Shown here: piece by piece, positions 20,149 to 31,845 of the stretch
Layout: every line of letters begins with the position of its first letter
Numbering within the stretch: the stretch's first letter is position 1
From: Pseudomonas sp. Fl4BN1
GTDB taxonomy: Bacteria > Pseudomonadota > Gammaproteobacteria > Pseudomonadales > Pseudomonadaceae
Reading direction: 5' to 3'
Length of the DNA: 64,000 nucleotides
Assembly (NCBI RefSeq): GCF_009908285.1
Contig: NZ_JAAARM010000006.1
Span: 124,001-188,000 of the forward strand
Made by a program: the position numbers and the translations under genes
Notes under the pieces: generated by a model
Databases searched by the model: none
Told to the model about the DNA's origin: nothing
The model's input: the letters and a program-made list of their open reading frames with translations, nothing else

Positions 20149-21137
20149 GATGTGCGTACCTGTTGTTCGGTGCCACAGAACCGTTCCAGTGCGGGCACTG
20201 CGAGGTTCATCAACAGCACGGCGAATGCGACCCCGTCTGGATAGCCGCCCCAGGTTCGGATCAGATAAGTCAACAGGCCGACGCCGATGCCAAACAGCAG
20301 TCGGGCTTTCGCCGCCTTGGGGCCGGACACCGGCTCTGTGACGATGAAGAATGCGCCGAGCATGCTGGCACCGCTGAGCAGGTGAAACAGCGGTGAGCCA
20401 TGGGAGTCGGAACCGGTACCGTTCCAGCACAACAGGCTGACCAGCAATAGGGCGCCCAGCATCCCCACCGGCGCCTGCCAACTGATGACTCGTTGCTGCA
20501 GCAGAAACAGGCCTCCGGCGAGAAACCCCAGGTTCACCCATTCGGCCCCTCGGCCACCAAAATGGCCGAAGGCCGGGTTGCCGGCAAAGAGTTCGTCGAT
20601 GGTCAGGCTCTTGTTGATCCGCAGGCTGTCCAGTGCGGTGGCCTGGGCCCAGGCATCCGCTCGCAAATCGCTGCCGAAGCCGAAAACCTGCTGCAGGCCG
20701 CCGAGCAGGTCCATGGCATGGGGGGCCGGCCAGTGAGTCGTCGATTGTGGGAAGCACAACAAGGCCAGGGCATAACCCAACATGGCTGGATTGAAGGGGT
20801 TTTGCCCGACCCCGCCGTATAGCTGCTTGCCAAAGAGCATGGCGCAGGCCGCGGTACTCAGCGGTAGCCACCAGGGGCAATAGGGTGGCAAGGCCAGGGC
20901 CAGCAGGGTGGCGCTGACCAGCGCACTGCCATCACTGAGGGCGGGGGGTAATGGGCGTCGACGCAGGAACATGACCAGGGCTTCCATGGCCAGGGCACCA
21001 CTGACTGTCAGTAGCAGGTTGAGCAACAGTCCCCAACCGTACAGCCACAGAAGTACCAACAGACCTGGCAGCGTGGCCAGCAGCACTCTCTGCATGGCCT
21101 GGCGCAGGCGTAGATCGACTCCGTCAGCCAGCGTCAT
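20145..21137 (-). CDS. rnfD: RnfD-like membrane subunit
   Basis: A 330-residue integral membrane protein with about eight to ten hydrophobic segments. Family marks are [20 protein letters not shown], the [19 protein letters not shown] segment and the C-terminal [15 protein letters not shown] candidate covalent FMN-Thr is in AQATALDSL. Length is close to E. coli RsxD (352). It overlaps rnfB by 14 nt and rnfG by 4 nt, so no rnfC lies between rnfB and rnfD as it does in complete operons. Confidence 0.88.
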   Translation of the reverse strand: MTLADGVDLRLRQAMQRVLLATLPGLLVLLWLYGWGLLLNLLLTVSGALAMEALVMFLRRRPLPPALSDGSALVSATLLALALPPYCPWWLPLSTAACAMLFGKQLYGGVGQNPFNPAMLGYALALLCFPQSTTHWPAPHAMDLLGGLQQVFGFGSDLRADAWAQATALDSLRINKSLTIDELFAGNPAFGHFGGRGAEWVNLGFLAGGLFLLQQRVISWQAPVGMLGALLLVSLLCWNGTGSDSHGSPLFHLLSGASMLGAFFIVTEPVSGPKAAKARLLFGIGVGLLTYLIRTWGGYPDGVAFAVLLMNLAVPALERFCGTEQQVRTS

Positions 21138-22329
21138 GGGCGTTCACCTGGCGCTCGGCCTCATTCAGGCGAGCCTGGGCCTGGGCCTGTTGTTCGGGGT
21201 TGCTATCGACCTGGCGCTGCAGTCTGTTCAAGTCGGCGCGGGCATAGGCCAGCTCGGTTTTCAGTTGCCGCAACTGTGGGTCAATCGGGCGTTTGTCGAT
21301 TCGGGTGAGCACCGGGGCGGGCTTTTCACTGGCAGCCTCGGCGGCATGCAGGGCTTGCTCGGCAGTCGCCAGAGCGGCGCTCAAGGCTTCCAGCTCTGTG
21401 CTCGAAGCGCCTGCGGCCTGGGTTTTTTTCAGTTCGGCGCGGCGTGTTGCCAGCTGGATCTTCGCTCGCTTGAGGTCGGCATCCTTGGCCACCGGGGCCG
21501 GAGCAGGTGGTGCCTCGGCCTCCAACTGGAGCAGTGCCTGCTCGGCGGTCTGGAACTGACTCTGCAGGACGATCAGTTGCGATTGTTGTTCGAAGGTCGG
21601 TGGATGACCGAAGGCCTTGAGCGACTTGTTCAACTGCGTCCGACTCATCGCCAGATCGATCTTGGCTTTTTTCAGCGCGGCATCGGCGGCTGCGGCTTTT
21701 TGTGCGCGAACGCGTTCGATGGCCGCCTGCAGTGGATCCTGGCTGTTGTCGGTAGCCTGGGCGGCGCGTTGCGCCCGTGCTTGGCGTTCTGCCAGACGCC
21801 GCGCCTCTTCCCGTTGCAGCCGTGCATTGCGTTGTTCGAAGCGCCGCCGCGCATGATCGCGCTTGTCACTGCGGGCCAGCAGTTGCTCGGCGCTTTTGGC
21901 CAGGCCGCCGACAATTGCTACCACCCGGGCCTCGGGCAGCGGCAGCATGTCGATGCAGTCCACAGGGCAGGGCGCCACGCACAAATCGCAGCCGGTGCAT
22001 TCGTCGATGAGTACGGTGTGCATCAATTTGGCCGCGCCAAGGATGGCATCCACCGGGCAGGCTTGAATGCACTTGGTACAGCCGATGCATTCGGCTTCAC
22101 GGATATGCGCCACCTGGGCTGGGGCTTGGCCGCGACTGTGGTCCAGCTCCAGTACGGGCAGCTTGAGTAACTGCGCCAAGGCCGCAATGGTTTCCTGGCC
22201 TCCGGGCGGGCACTTGTTGATAGCCTCGCCATCAGCAATGCCCTGGGCATAGGGCTGACATCCGGGATGGCCGCACTTGCCGCATTGGGTCTGGGGCAGC
22301 AGGGCATCGATGCGTTGAATCAGACTCAT
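21124..22329 (-). CDS. rnfB: RnfB-like ferredoxin with long coiled-coil C-terminus, no membrane anchor
   Basis: A 401-residue protein; canonical RnfB is near 190. It starts directly at [20 protein letters not shown], lacking the N-terminal membrane helix of RsxB. The first cluster motif CGKCGHPGC...C is followed by two ferredoxin motifs, [14 protein letters not shown] and [14 protein letters not shown]. From about residue 160 to the end it is Ala/Lys/Glu/Arg-rich coiled coil with two related blocks ([16 protein letters not shown] and [16 protein letters not shown]) that remind me of the tail of RnfC. The start overlaps the rnfA stop as ATGA. Confidence 0.88.
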   Translation of the reverse strand: MSLIQRIDALLPQTQCGKCGHPGCQPYAQGIADGEAINKCPPGGQETIAALAQLLKLPVLELDHSRGQAPAQVAHIREAECIGCTKCIQACPVDAILGAAKLMHTVLIDECTGCDLCVAPCPVDCIDMLPLPEARVVAIVGGLAKSAEQLLARSDKRDHARRRFEQRNARLQREEARRLAERQARAQRAAQATDNSQDPLQAAIERVRAQKAAAADAALKKAKIDLAMSRTQLNKSLKAFGHPPTFEQQSQLIVLQSQFQTAEQALLQLEAEAPPAPAPVAKDADLKRAKIQLATRRAELKKTQAAGASSTELEALSAALATAEQALHAAEAASEKPAPVLTRIDKRPIDPQLRQLKTELAYARADLNRLQRQVDSNPEQQAQAQARLNEAERQVNAHDAG

Positions 22330-22907
22330 GTTTTGATCAGTCCGTTGAAGCCGAGAAACGCCACTGCCAACAGACCGGCGCTGATCAGGTCGATCGGCAG
22401 GCCTTGCCAGGGCAGCGGAACATCGTTGGTGGAGATACGTTGGCGCAGGTCACTGAACAGACCCAATACCAGCCAGAAACCCAGTCCGGCACCCAGGCTC
22501 ATGGCGCTGAGGGTCACCAGCCCAAGGTTCTCCTGGCTGGCGATCAACAGCAGGCCAAGTATGCCGGCGTTGCCCAGGAGCAAGGGCCAGAGGCCGTCGA
22601 ACGGCAGTCTGGGCAGGGCTCGGGACAGCAGGCTCAGAAGTGGTTTGATCAGCAGCACGCTCAAGGGCAGCCACAGGAACAACTGCAGCGACTCCAGGCC
22701 CCAGGGCACCAGCAGCCCACGATAAAGGACATGCCCCAGCACGCTGCTGACCAGCATCAAGGCCGTGGTGGCAAGGCCCAGGGCGTGGAGCCGTTGCCGA
22801 GTAGTGCCAGTTGGGACCTGGAGCAGCGGATCAACGCCCAGGGGCCACTGCAACACAAAGTTGTTGATCAGGGCGGTGCTGATAAGGGCAAGCAGGAAGT
22901 GGGTCAT
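22326..22907 (-). CDS. rnfA: RnfA-like membrane subunit without cysteines
   Basis: A 193-residue protein, the same length as E. coli RsxA (193), with six hydrophobic segments. Family segments are [16 protein letters not shown] at the start, [20 protein letters not shown] and the C-terminal [14 protein letters not shown]. It contains no cysteine at all: LGVDPLL replaces the cluster-binding LGLCPF and LGNAGILG replaces TNCAVLG. The start at 22907 ([10 protein letters not shown]) is chosen because the residues upstream are not family-like. First gene of the rnf block. Confidence 0.85.
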   Translation of the reverse strand: MTHFLLALISTALINNFVLQWPLGVDPLLQVPTGTTRQRLHALGLATTALMLVSSVLGHVLYRGLLVPWGLESLQLFLWLPLSVLLIKPLLSLLSRALPRLPFDGLWPLLLGNAGILGLLLIASQENLGLVTLSAMSLGAGLGFWLVLGLFSDLRQRISTNDVPLPWQGLPIDLISAGLLAVAFLGFNGLIKT

Positions 22908-22985
22908 GGTTGGGGCCGGGGCGAACAGGCTGTCCCTCAAGAGTAGGCAAACTCCCGCGCGGGCGCAGGGGCGCCAGATATGCAA

Positions 22986-23019
22986 ATCCCCCCGTTACGC
23001 CTGTGCGCGACGGGGGGAT
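22986..23019 (-). terminator. Hairpin after metG
   Basis: Stem ATCCCCCCGT/ACGGGGGGAT with a 14-nt loop; no long T tract, so a terminator is only probable. Confidence 0.55.
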
Positions 23020-23037
23020 AGGGTCCAGCGCGAAGTC

Positions 23038-25089
23038 TTACTTGATCCGCTGGCCTGGCTTGGCGCCGCTGTCCGGGCTCAGCAGGTAGATCTCTTCACC
23101 GCCGGGGCCGGCGGCCATCACCATGCCTTCGGAGATGCCAAAGCGCATTTTCCGTGGCTTGAGGTTGGCGATCATCATGGTCAGGCGACCTTCAAGCTTG
23201 GACGGATCCGGGTAGGCACTCTTGATTCCGGAGAACACATTGCGCTGTTCGTCACCGATATCCAGGGTCAGGCGCAGCAGCTTGTCGGCACCTTCCACGT
23301 GTTCGGCCTTGAGGATCAGGGCTACGCGCAGATCCACGGCGGCAAAGGCGTCGAACTCGATTTCCGGCGACAGCGGGTCCTTACTCAGCTCGCCGTTGCC
23401 TTGTGGGGCGCTGGCGCTGGTGTCGGTCTGGCTGGCCGCGAGGTCTTCTTTCGAGGCGTCGGTCATGGCTTGTACCTTTACCGGGTCGATCCGCGTCATC
23501 AGCGGCTTGAATTCGTTCAACTGATGGTTGCTCAGCAGGGTCTGATGGTCGTTCCAGGTCAGCGGCGCGACGTTGAGGAACGCCTCGGCATCGGCGGCCA
23601 GCAGCGGCAGCACCGGCTTGAGGAAGATCACCAACTGGCGGAACAGGTTGATGCCCTGGGCACAGATGGCCTGGACTTCATCCTGCTTGCCTTCCTGCTT
23701 GTTCAACGACCATGGTGCCTTGTCGGCGATCCAGGCGTTGGCACGGTCGGCCAGGCCCATGATTTCGCGCATGGCACGCGCAAAGTCGCGGGCTTCATAG
23801 GCTTCGGCGATGCTTGGCGCGGCGGCCAGGAACGCTGCGTCGAGTTCTGGTGCGGCGCTGCCGGCCACCAGTACACCGGCATTGCCCTTGTGGATGAACC
23901 CGGCGCAACGGCTGGCGATGTTGACCACCTTGCCGACCAGATCGGAGTTGACCTTCTGCACGAAGTCTTCGAGGTTCAGGTCCAGGTCGTCGACGCCACG
24001 GCCCAGCTTGGACGCGTAGTAATAACGCAGGTATTCCGGCGTCAGGTGGTCCAGGTAAGTCCGGGCCTTGATAAAGGTGCCGCGGGACTTGGACATCTTC
24101 TGGCCGTTGACGGTCAGGTAACCGTGTACGTTGATGCCGGTCGGTTTGCGGAAACCGGCGCCTTCGAGCATGGCCGGCCAGAACAGTGCGTGGAAGTTGA
24201 CGATGTCCTTGCCGATGAAGTGGTACAGCTCGGCGGTGGAGTCCTTGCCCCAGAACGCGTCGAAGTCCAGCTCCGGCGTACGCTCGCACAGGTTCTTGAA
24301 GCTGGCCATGTAGCCGATCGGCGCGTCCAGCCACACATAGAAGTACTTGCCCGGCTCGTCGGGGATCTCGAAACCGAAGTACGGCGCATCACGGGAGATA
24401 TCCCACTGCTGCAGGCCGACATCCAGCCACTCGGCAATCTTGTTCGCCACGGCGTCCTGCAGGGTGCCGCTGCGGGTCCACTCCTGCAGCATCTGCTGGA
24501 AGTCCGGCAGCTTGAAGAAGAAGTGCTGAGAGTCCTTGAGCACTGGAGTTGCACCGGAAATGGCCGATTTCGGATTCTTCAGGTCGGTCGGTGCATAGGT
24601 GGCGCCGCATTTTTCGCAGTTGTCACCGTACTGGTCCTCGGTGCCGCATTTCGGGCAGGTGCCCTTGATGAAGCGGTCGGCCAGGAACATTTTCTTTTCC
24701 GGGTCGAAGTACTGGGTGATCGAACGGGTCGCGATGTGCCCGGCGTCACGCAGCTTCAGGTAGATCTGGCTCGACAGCTCACGGTTTTCTTCGGCGTGAG
24801 TGGAGTGGAAGTTATCGAAGTCCACCAGGAAATCGGCAAAGTCGGCGCTGTGCTCAGCCTGGACATTGGCGATCAACTGTTCCGGAGTGATGCCTTCCTT
24901 TTCCGCGCGCAACATGATGGCCGAGCCGTGTGCGTCGTCCGCGCAGACATAGATGCATTGATTGCCGCGATGCTTCTGGAAGCGCACCCACATGTCGGTC
25001 TGGATGTACTCAAGCATGTGGCCAAGGTGGATGGAACCATTGGCATAGGGCAGGGCGCTGGTGACGAGGATCTTGCGTGGCTCGGACAT
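23038..25089 (-). CDS. metG: Methionyl-tRNA synthetase
   Basis: A 683-residue class I synthetase of the long type. The HIGH motif is in [11 protein letters not shown], the zinc-binding knuckles are [18 protein letters not shown], the KMSKS motif is [10 protein letters not shown] and the C-terminal Trbp111-like tRNA-binding domain starts around 575 ([20 protein letters not shown]). Length and domain order match E. coli MetG (677). It is divergent from apbC/mrp, the usual Pseudomonas arrangement. Confidence 0.98.
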   Translation of the reverse strand: MSEPRKILVTSALPYANGSIHLGHMLEYIQTDMWVRFQKHRGNQCIYVCADDAHGSAIMLRAEKEGITPEQLIANVQAEHSADFADFLVDFDNFHSTHAEENRELSSQIYLKLRDAGHIATRSITQYFDPEKKMFLADRFIKGTCPKCGTEDQYGDNCEKCGATYAPTDLKNPKSAISGATPVLKDSQHFFFKLPDFQQMLQEWTRSGTLQDAVANKIAEWLDVGLQQWDISRDAPYFGFEIPDEPGKYFYVWLDAPIGYMASFKNLCERTPELDFDAFWGKDSTAELYHFIGKDIVNFHALFWPAMLEGAGFRKPTGINVHGYLTVNGQKMSKSRGTFIKARTYLDHLTPEYLRYYYASKLGRGVDDLDLNLEDFVQKVNSDLVGKVVNIASRCAGFIHKGNAGVLVAGSAAPELDAAFLAAAPSIAEAYEARDFARAMREIMGLADRANAWIADKAPWSLNKQEGKQDEVQAICAQGINLFRQLVIFLKPVLPLLAADAEAFLNVAPLTWNDHQTLLSNHQLNEFKPLMTRIDPVKVQAMTDASKEDLAASQTDTSASAPQGNGELSKDPLSPEIEFDAFAAVDLRVALILKAEHVEGADKLLRLTLDIGDEQRNVFSGIKSAYPDPSKLEGRLTMMIANLKPRKMRFGISEGMVMAAGPGGEEIYLLSPDSGAKPGQRIK

Positions 25090-25251
25090 GGGGCTCGGCT
25101 ACTTGATGAAACGGAGGTCGGCCACTATAAAGCGCCGGCGCGGATTTTTCACCTTTCCGGGCAGATTGTGCACAGCAAGCTTTCTCGCCACAAAGGAGTC
25201 GGCGGCGTAGGATAGCCGGCTGATTTTCCTGTCTTGTTATCGGAGTTGCCC

Positions 25252-26346
25252 ATGAGCGCCGTCAATCGCGCAGCGGTGGAAGCCGTCCTTCGCCAATACA
25301 CCGACCCTTACCTGAACCAGGATCCGGTCAGCGCCGGCTGTGTGCGGGATATCGACGTCCAGGGCGACCGGGTCACGGTTCGCATGGAACTGGGTTATGC
25401 CGCCGGTCTGTTCAAGAGCGGTTGGGCGCAGATGCTGCAACTGGCCATCGAGGGCCTGGACGGCGTGAGCTCGGCCAAGGTCGAGATCACCAGCGTGATC
25501 GCCGCGCACAAGGCACAGGCACAGATCCCGGGCCTGGCCAACGTCAAGAACGTGGTGGCGGTAGCCTCCGGCAAGGGCGGCGTGGGCAAGTCCACCACCG
25601 CCGCCAACCTGGCCCTGGCCCTGGCTCGGGAAGGCGCTAAGGTGGGGATTCTCGATGCTGATATCTATGGTCCGAGCCAGGGCATCATGTTTGGCATCGC
25701 CGAAGGCACCCGGCCGAAGATCAAGGACCAGAAGTGGTTCGTGCCGATCGAGTCCCACGGTGTCGAGGTCATGTCCATGGCCTTTCTGACCGACGACAAC
25801 ACGCCGATGGTCTGGCGCGGTCCGATGGTCTCAGGGGCCTTGCTGCAACTGGTGACCCAGACCGATTGGGGCAACCTCGACTACTTGGTGATCGACATGC
25901 CGCCGGGCACCGGTGATATCCAGTTGACCCTGGCACAGAAGGTCCCGGTGGCCGGCGCAGTGATCGTCACTACGCCTCAGGACCTGGCTTTGCTGGACGC
26001 GCGCAAGGGCGTGGAGATGTTCCGCAAGGTCAACATCCCAGTGCTGGGCGTGGTGGAAAACATGGCGGTGCACATCTGCTCCAACTGCGGCCATGCCGAG
26101 CATCTGTTTGGCGAAGGCGGCGGCGAGAAGCTGGCCAGCCAGTACGATGTCGAACTGCTGGCTTCGTTGCCGTTGTCGATGCTGATCCGCGAGCAGGCCG
26201 ATGGTGGCAAGCCGACAGTGATCGCCGAGCCTGAAAGCCAGATCGCCATGGTCTACCAGGAACTGGCCCGGCACGTTGGAGCACGCATCGTATTGCAGGA
26301 AGCCGCCGCGCCGGCGATGCCCAACATCACCATCAGCGACGACTGA
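25252..26346 (+). CDS. apbC: Iron-sulfur cluster carrier ATPase ApbC/Mrp
   Basis: A 364-residue P-loop protein. An N-terminal DUF59/MIP18 domain (about 1-90) is followed by the ParA/MinD-like ATPase with the deviant Walker A SGKGGVGKSTTAANLALALA (about 107-126). The cluster-binding CSNCGH pair lies near 281. By family it binds and hands on [4Fe-4S] clusters. The start at 25252 gives MSAVNRAAVEAVLRQY with GGAG 9 bp upstream. A REP pair follows. Confidence 0.96.
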   Translation: MSAVNRAAVEAVLRQYTDPYLNQDPVSAGCVRDIDVQGDRVTVRMELGYAAGLFKSGWAQMLQLAIEGLDGVSSAKVEITSVIAAHKAQAQIPGLANVKNVVAVASGKGGVGKSTTAANLALALAREGAKVGILDADIYGPSQGIMFGIAEGTRPKIKDQKWFVPIESHGVEVMSMAFLTDDNTPMVWRGPMVSGALLQLVTQTDWGNLDYLVIDMPPGTGDIQLTLAQKVPVAGAVIVTTPQDLALLDARKGVEMFRKVNIPVLGVVENMAVHICSNCGHAEHLFGEGGGEKLASQYDVELLASLPLSMLIREQADGGKPTVIAEPESQIAMVYQELARHVGARIVLQEAAAPAMPNITISDD

Positions 26347-26368
26347 AACCCGAGACCGGTGCTTGTAT

Positions 26369-26432
26369 GTAGGAGCCGGCTTGCCGGCGAAGGCGTCCGC
26401 GAGATCGCTTTCGCCGGCAAGCCGGCTCCTAC
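26369..26432. repeat. Perfect REP doublet
   Basis: Two 23-bp arms, GTAGGAGCCGGCTTGCCGGC... (26369-26391) and its exact reverse complement (26410-26432), with an 18-bp loop, between apbC and the convergent SDR gene. Confidence 0.9.
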
Positions 26433-26448
26433 GGCAGGTGCGGCAGGA

Positions 26449-27213
26449 TCAGACCCGCAAACCGCCGTCCATCTCCAGGATGCGCCCGGTGTAGTAGTCG
26501 TTCTCGAAGATATAGGCCGCCGAGTGGGCGATCTCTTCCGGCCTGCCCATGCGCTTGAGCGGAATGCCGGCGGTCATCTTCTCCAGCGCCTCGGGCTTCA
26601 TGCCCAGGGTCATCTCGGTCTCGATGAAACCTGGGGCAATGCCCGCGACGCGGATGCCGTAGCGCGCCAACTCCTTGGCCCAGGTCACGGTAGCCGCTGC
26701 CACCCCGGCCTTGGCCGCCGAATAGTTGGTCTGGCCGATGTTGCCCGCCCGCGAGATCGAAGAAATATTGATGATCGCGCCGCTGTTGTTCAGCTTGATC
26801 ATCTTCGCCGCCACTTCCCGCGTGCAAAGGAATACCCCGGTCAGGTTGACGTCGATCACCGCCTGCCATTGGGCCAGGCTCATCTTGGTCATCTCGCCAT
26901 CCTTGACCTTGACCAGCAGGCCGTCACGCAGGATCCCGGCGTTGTTGATCAAGCCGTGGATGGCACCAAAGTCCTCGGCGACCTGGGCCACCATGTGGGT
27001 GACCTGTTCTTCATTGGCGACATTGCACAGATAGGCGCGGGCTTCGACGCCGTGGGCCTTGCAGGCGGCGACGGCCTGGTCGAGCTTTTCCTGGCTCAGG
27101 TCCACCAGGGCCAGCCTGGCGCCCTTGGCGGCGAAATACTCGGCCATGGAGCGGCCCAGACCTTGGCAACCGCCCGTGATAATGATTACTTTGTCAGTGA
27201 GTTGCATTTGCAT
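26449..27213 (-). CDS. Short-chain dehydrogenase/reductase (FabG-like)
   Basis: A 254-residue classical SDR. The NAD(P)-binding [15 protein letters not shown], the NNAG motif ([10 protein letters not shown]), catalytic Ser in ISSISRAGN, and YSAAK (Tyr, Lys) are present. The end motif [14 protein letters not shown] and EMDGGLRV fits the 3-oxoacyl-ACP or acetoacetyl-CoA reductase group. No fab or pha gene is adjacent, so the substrate is open. The start is the ATG at 27213; another ATG two codons later is possible. Confidence 0.9.
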   Translation of the reverse strand: MQMQLTDKVIIITGGCQGLGRSMAEYFAAKGARLALVDLSQEKLDQAVAACKAHGVEARAYLCNVANEEQVTHMVAQVAEDFGAIHGLINNAGILRDGLLVKVKDGEMTKMSLAQWQAVIDVNLTGVFLCTREVAAKMIKLNNSGAIINISSISRAGNIGQTNYSAAKAGVAAATVTWAKELARYGIRVAGIAPGFIETEMTLGMKPEALEKMTAGIPLKRMGRPEEIAHSAAYIFENDYYTGRILEMDGGLRV

Positions 27214-27367
27214 GTCCCGCTAGCAGGTCTTTGAAGGTTGTCCTTGTTGGGGAACCTCGGCCGGCGGCCGGACCTGGCTGCAGATGAGAATTGCCCCGTT
27301 GGCGTAGCTGGAACAATGCTCCAGGCGCCCGTCCGTTTCCGACGGATTTTAAGGAAGGAGTCACAAT

Positions 27368-28099
27368 GTGAGCGTTGAAGCTGCCAAGAATGCACGAGAA
27401 TTGCTGCTCAAGGAATACCGCGGCGCGTTGGCGACGCATTCCAAGGCCATGCCGGGTTTTCCCTTCGGTTCCGTGGTGCCTTACTGCCTGGATGCCGAGG
27501 GACGGCCGCTGATCCTCATCAGTCGTATCGCCCAGCACACCCACAATCTGCAGAAGGACCCCAAGTGTTCGCTGCTGGTAGGAGAGCGGGGTGCCGAAGA
27601 CGTGCAGGCGGTGGGACGCCTGACCTACCTGGCCGAAGCCGAGAAGCTTGAGGACAGTGCCGCGATCGAGGCCGCCGCCGAGCGCTACTACCGCTATTTC
27701 CCCGAGTCGCAGAACTACCACAAGGCCCATGACTTTGATTTCTGGGTGCTCAAGCCGGTGCGCCATCGCTACATCGGCGGTTTCGGCGCGATTCACTGGG
27801 TCGATCAGGTGACCCTGGCCAACCCCTTCGCCGGCAAGGCCGAGCAGAGCATGGTCGAGCACATGAACAGCGACCACGCCAAGGCCATTGCCCATTACGT
27901 CGAACTCACTGGGTTGCCGAACCACGAGCCGGCGCAATTGGTCGGGATCGATACCGAGGGCATGCACCTGCGCATCGGCCAGGAGCTGTACTGGTTGTCG
28001 TTCCCAAGCCCTTGCAACACGCCGACACAGGTTCGCGAGGCCCTGGTTTTCCTGGCTCACGCCGATCAATGGCCGAAAAAAACGGCTGTCGGTGCTTGA
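27368..28099 (+). CDS. hugZ: HugZ family heme-utilisation protein (PNPOx-like fold)
   Basis: A 243-residue protein with an N-terminal split-barrel flavin/heme fold (SKAMPGFPFGSVVPYCLD, SRIAQHTHNLQKDP) and a C-terminal DUF2470 domain (VEHMNSDHAKAIAHYVELTG). Such proteins bind heme; some degrade it. The start is a GTG at 27368 preceded by AAGGAAGGAG; an overlapping ATG at 27366 runs straight into TGA and is not usable. It precedes fxsA on the same strand. Confidence 0.85.
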   Translation: MSVEAAKNARELLLKEYRGALATHSKAMPGFPFGSVVPYCLDAEGRPLILISRIAQHTHNLQKDPKCSLLVGERGAEDVQAVGRLTYLAEAEKLEDSAAIEAAAERYYRYFPESQNYHKAHDFDFWVLKPVRHRYIGGFGAIHWVDQVTLANPFAGKAEQSMVEHMNSDHAKAIAHYVELTGLPNHEPAQLVGIDTEGMHLRIGQELYWLSFPSPCNTPTQVREALVFLAHADQWPKKTAVGA

Positions 28100-28165
28100 A
28101 TTCACGAATTGGCGACGTCATTTAAGGTCTATTGGAAGGCATTCTTCCGCAGAGGAAACCATTTG

Positions 28166-28642
28166 ATGCGCCCTTTTCTGTTGCTCTTTCTGCTGTTTCC
28201 GGTGTTGGAGCTGTTCGTCTTCGTCAAGGTCAGCGCGGCCATCGGGTTTTTCCCGGCCCTGCTGCTGATCATTCTCGGTTCGATGCTCGGTGTGCTGGTG
28301 TTGCGCGTGGCCGGCCTGGCTACGGCACTGCGTGCCCGTGAAAGTCTCAACCGCGGCGAGTTGCCGGCCCAGCAAATGCTCGAGGGCCTGATGCTGGCGC
28401 TGGGTGGCGGCCTGCTGATCCTGCCGGGTTTCATTAGCGATGTGTTCGGCCTGCTGATGCTGCTGCCGATCAGCCGTCGCCTGCTGGCCAATAAAATGCG
28501 CCGGCGTGCCGAGGAGCAGGCCCAGCGCCAGCGTGCCTTTGCCGACGACATGCGCGCGGCCCGTGGCGGTCCTGCGCCGCAACAGCCGTTGGGTCGTGAG
28601 CCCAATGTCATCGAAGGCGAGTTCGAACATCGCGACTCATAA
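28166..28642 (+). CDS. fxsA: FxsA family membrane protein
   Basis: A 158-residue inner membrane protein. Hydrophobic helices span about 3-22 (LLLFLLFPVLELFVFV), 26-48 (GFFPALLLIILGSMLGVLVL) and 75-105, followed by a hydrophilic Arg/Gln-rich tail. The FPVLELFVF and LPGFISDVFGLLMLLP segments are typical of FxsA, which in E. coli affects F-exclusion of phage T7. The start at 28166 has AGAGGA upstream. It sits upstream of groESL, as in P. aeruginosa. Confidence 0.92.
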   Translation: MRPFLLLFLLFPVLELFVFVKVSAAIGFFPALLLIILGSMLGVLVLRVAGLATALRARESLNRGELPAQQMLEGLMLALGGGLLILPGFISDVFGLLMLLPISRRLLANKMRRRAEEQAQRQRAFADDMRAARGGPAPQQPLGREPNVIEGEFEHRDS

Positions 28643-28657
28643 GTCTCTGGCTCAAAC

Positions 28658-28688
28658 ACACGGCACCTTCGGGTGCCGTGTTGGTTTT
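28658..28688 (+). terminator. fxsA terminator
   Basis: Stem ACACGGCACC/GGTGCCGTGT with loop TTCG, followed by TGGTTTT. Confidence 0.85.
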
Positions 28689-28723
28689 ACCGCAAGGGAT
28701 GTAAAAAAATTCGTCAGCCAGCC

Positions 28724-28751
28724 CTTGTAATAACCTTATGCGCCCTTATGT
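28724..28751 (+). promoter_or_regulatory. Candidate heat-shock (sigma-32) promoter of groESL
   Basis: CTTGTAA, a 12-bp spacer and CCCTTATGT resemble the sigma-32 consensus CTTGAAA / CCCCATNT. It lies 142 bp before groES. No CIRCE-type inverted repeat is seen. Confidence 0.6.
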
Positions 28752-28892
28752 AACGGTCACCGCAAGGTTTCTGGTGCTGGTACCAGACAGACTTCCGCGG
28801 CTCGCTCGCGAGCCGCAACCGGCCACGCCGGATTTGTTAACCCGCCGGTATCGACACCGGCCGCTGAAAACCACAATTAGGAGAGATCGACA

Positions 28893-29186
28893 ATGAAGCT
28901 TCGTCCTCTGCATGACCGCGTCGTCATCCGTCGCAGCGAAGAAGAATCGAAAACTGCCGGCGGTATCGTTCTGCCTGGTTCGGCCGCTGAAAAACCTAAC
29001 CGTGGCGAAATCGTCGCTGTAGGTACTGGCCGTGTGCTGGACAACGGTGAAGTACGTGCGCTGGCCGTGAAAGTGGGTGACAAAGTGGTGTTTGGCCCGT
29101 ACTCCGGCAGCAACACTGTGAAAGTAGACGGCGAAGACCTGCTGGTAATGGCTGAGAACGAAATTCTCGCTGTTATCGAAGGCTGA
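28893..29186 (+). CDS. groES: Co-chaperonin GroES
   Basis: A 97-residue heptameric lid of the GroEL chamber. It begins [14 protein letters not shown] and holds the mobile loop [28 protein letters not shown] lies 10 bp upstream. It is followed after 49 bp by groEL, with which it forms the classic bicistronic operon. Confidence 0.98.
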   Translation: MKLRPLHDRVVIRRSEEESKTAGGIVLPGSAAEKPNRGEIVAVGTGRVLDNGEVRALAVKVGDKVVFGPYSGSNTVKVDGEDLLVMAENEILAVIEG

Positions 29187-29223
29187 TTTCCCGCTCATTT
29201 TCCCGTTACTACAAAGTATTTAA

Positions 29224-30879
<1,656 letters not shown>

Positions 30880-30900
30880 GCCAGCCTTACCCCTGTACTG

Positions 30901-30937
30901 AAAAAGCCCCGCCGGTGAAAGCCGGCGGGGCTTTTTT
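30901..30937 (+). terminator. groEL terminator
   Basis: Stem GCCCCGCCGG/CCGGCGGGGC with a T tract. Confidence 0.95.
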
Positions 30938-31161
30938 GTGCCCGGCGAAATGTGTCGTCGGACCGCTCTCTTCGCGGGCAAATGCACCAATTCTGGTCTT
31001 GCCCCTGTCGTCCGCGGGTGAAACCGTGGTGAAAAACTCGTCAAGCCGCTCACGGCGTCGGAGCGGGCTCCGGAACCTGGCAACAACTCTGGCGGTGTGT
31101 CGGACTTGGCCTTAAGCTGCGCGTGCCAAGACGGCTGTAACTGTGTAGGGAGAGAGTTCCG

Positions 31162-31845
31162 ATGCGAATTCTATTGGTTGAAGACAACCGCGATATTCTC
31201 GCCAACCTGGCTGATTACCTGGGGCTCAAAGGCTATACCGTGGACTGCGCCCAGGACGGTCTGTCGGGCTTGCACCTGGCCGCCACCGAGCATTACGACC
31301 TGATCGTGCTCGACATCATGCTGCCGGGGATCGATGGTTACACCCTGTGCAAGCGCCTGCGCGAAGACGCCCGGCGTGACACGCCGGTGATCATGCTCAC
31401 CGCTCGTGACCAACTGGATGACCGGCTCCAGGGCTTCAAGTCCGGGGCCGATGATTACCTGCTCAAGCCGTTTGCCCTCTCGGAGCTGGCTGCGCGGATC
31501 GAGGCCGTGATGCGGCGTACCCAGGGTGGTGGCCGACGTTCCTTGCAGGTCGGTGACCTGAGCTATGACCTCGATACCCTTGAGGTTACCCGCGAGGGCC
31601 GCCTGCTCAAACTCAACCCGGTAGGGCTCAAGCTGCTGGCGGTGTTGATGCAGAAGAGCCCTCATGTGTTGCGCCGGGAAATTCTCGAAGAAGCCCTCTG
31701 GGGTGATGATTGCCCCGACAGCGACAGCCTGCGCAGCCATGTCCACCAACTGCGCCAAGTGATCGACAAACCCTTCGCCAAGCCGCTGCTGCACACCGTG
31801 CACGGTGTCGGCTACCGCTTGGCAGAGGGGCGTGATGGAGTTTAA
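31162..31845 (+). CDS. colR: Response regulator ColR (OmpR family)
   Basis: A 227-residue regulator. The receiver (1-115) has E7/D8, phospho-acceptor D51 (IVLDIMLPG), T and K of the active site (MLTARD, YLLKPF). The C-terminal winged helix spans about 128-222 (HVHQLRQVIDKPF...HGVGYRLAEG). The order colR-colS-methyltransferase-InaA kinase equals the P. putida ColRS locus, which governs membrane integrity and resistance to excess metals. It overlaps colS by 11 nt. Confidence 0.93.
   Translation: MRILLVEDNRDILANLADYLGLKGYTVDCAQDGLSGLHLAATEHYDLIVLDIMLPGIDGYTLCKRLREDARRDTPVIMLTARDQLDDRLQGFKSGADDYLLKPFALSELAARIEAVMRRTQGGGRRSLQVGDLSYDLDTLEVTREGRLLKLNPVGLKLLAVLMQKSPHVLRREILEEALWGDDCPDSDSLRSHVHQLRQVIDKPFAKPLLHTVHGVGYRLAEGRDGV

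Noticed and set aside
19537..20880. 447-aa extended version of rnfG
   Set aside because: The first 244 residues are a frame overlapping rnfD; the real gene starts at 20148 with an ATGA overlap.
22765..25215. Plus-strand frame of 816 aa
   Set aside because: Antisense shadow of metG, which has HIGH and KMSKS motifs.
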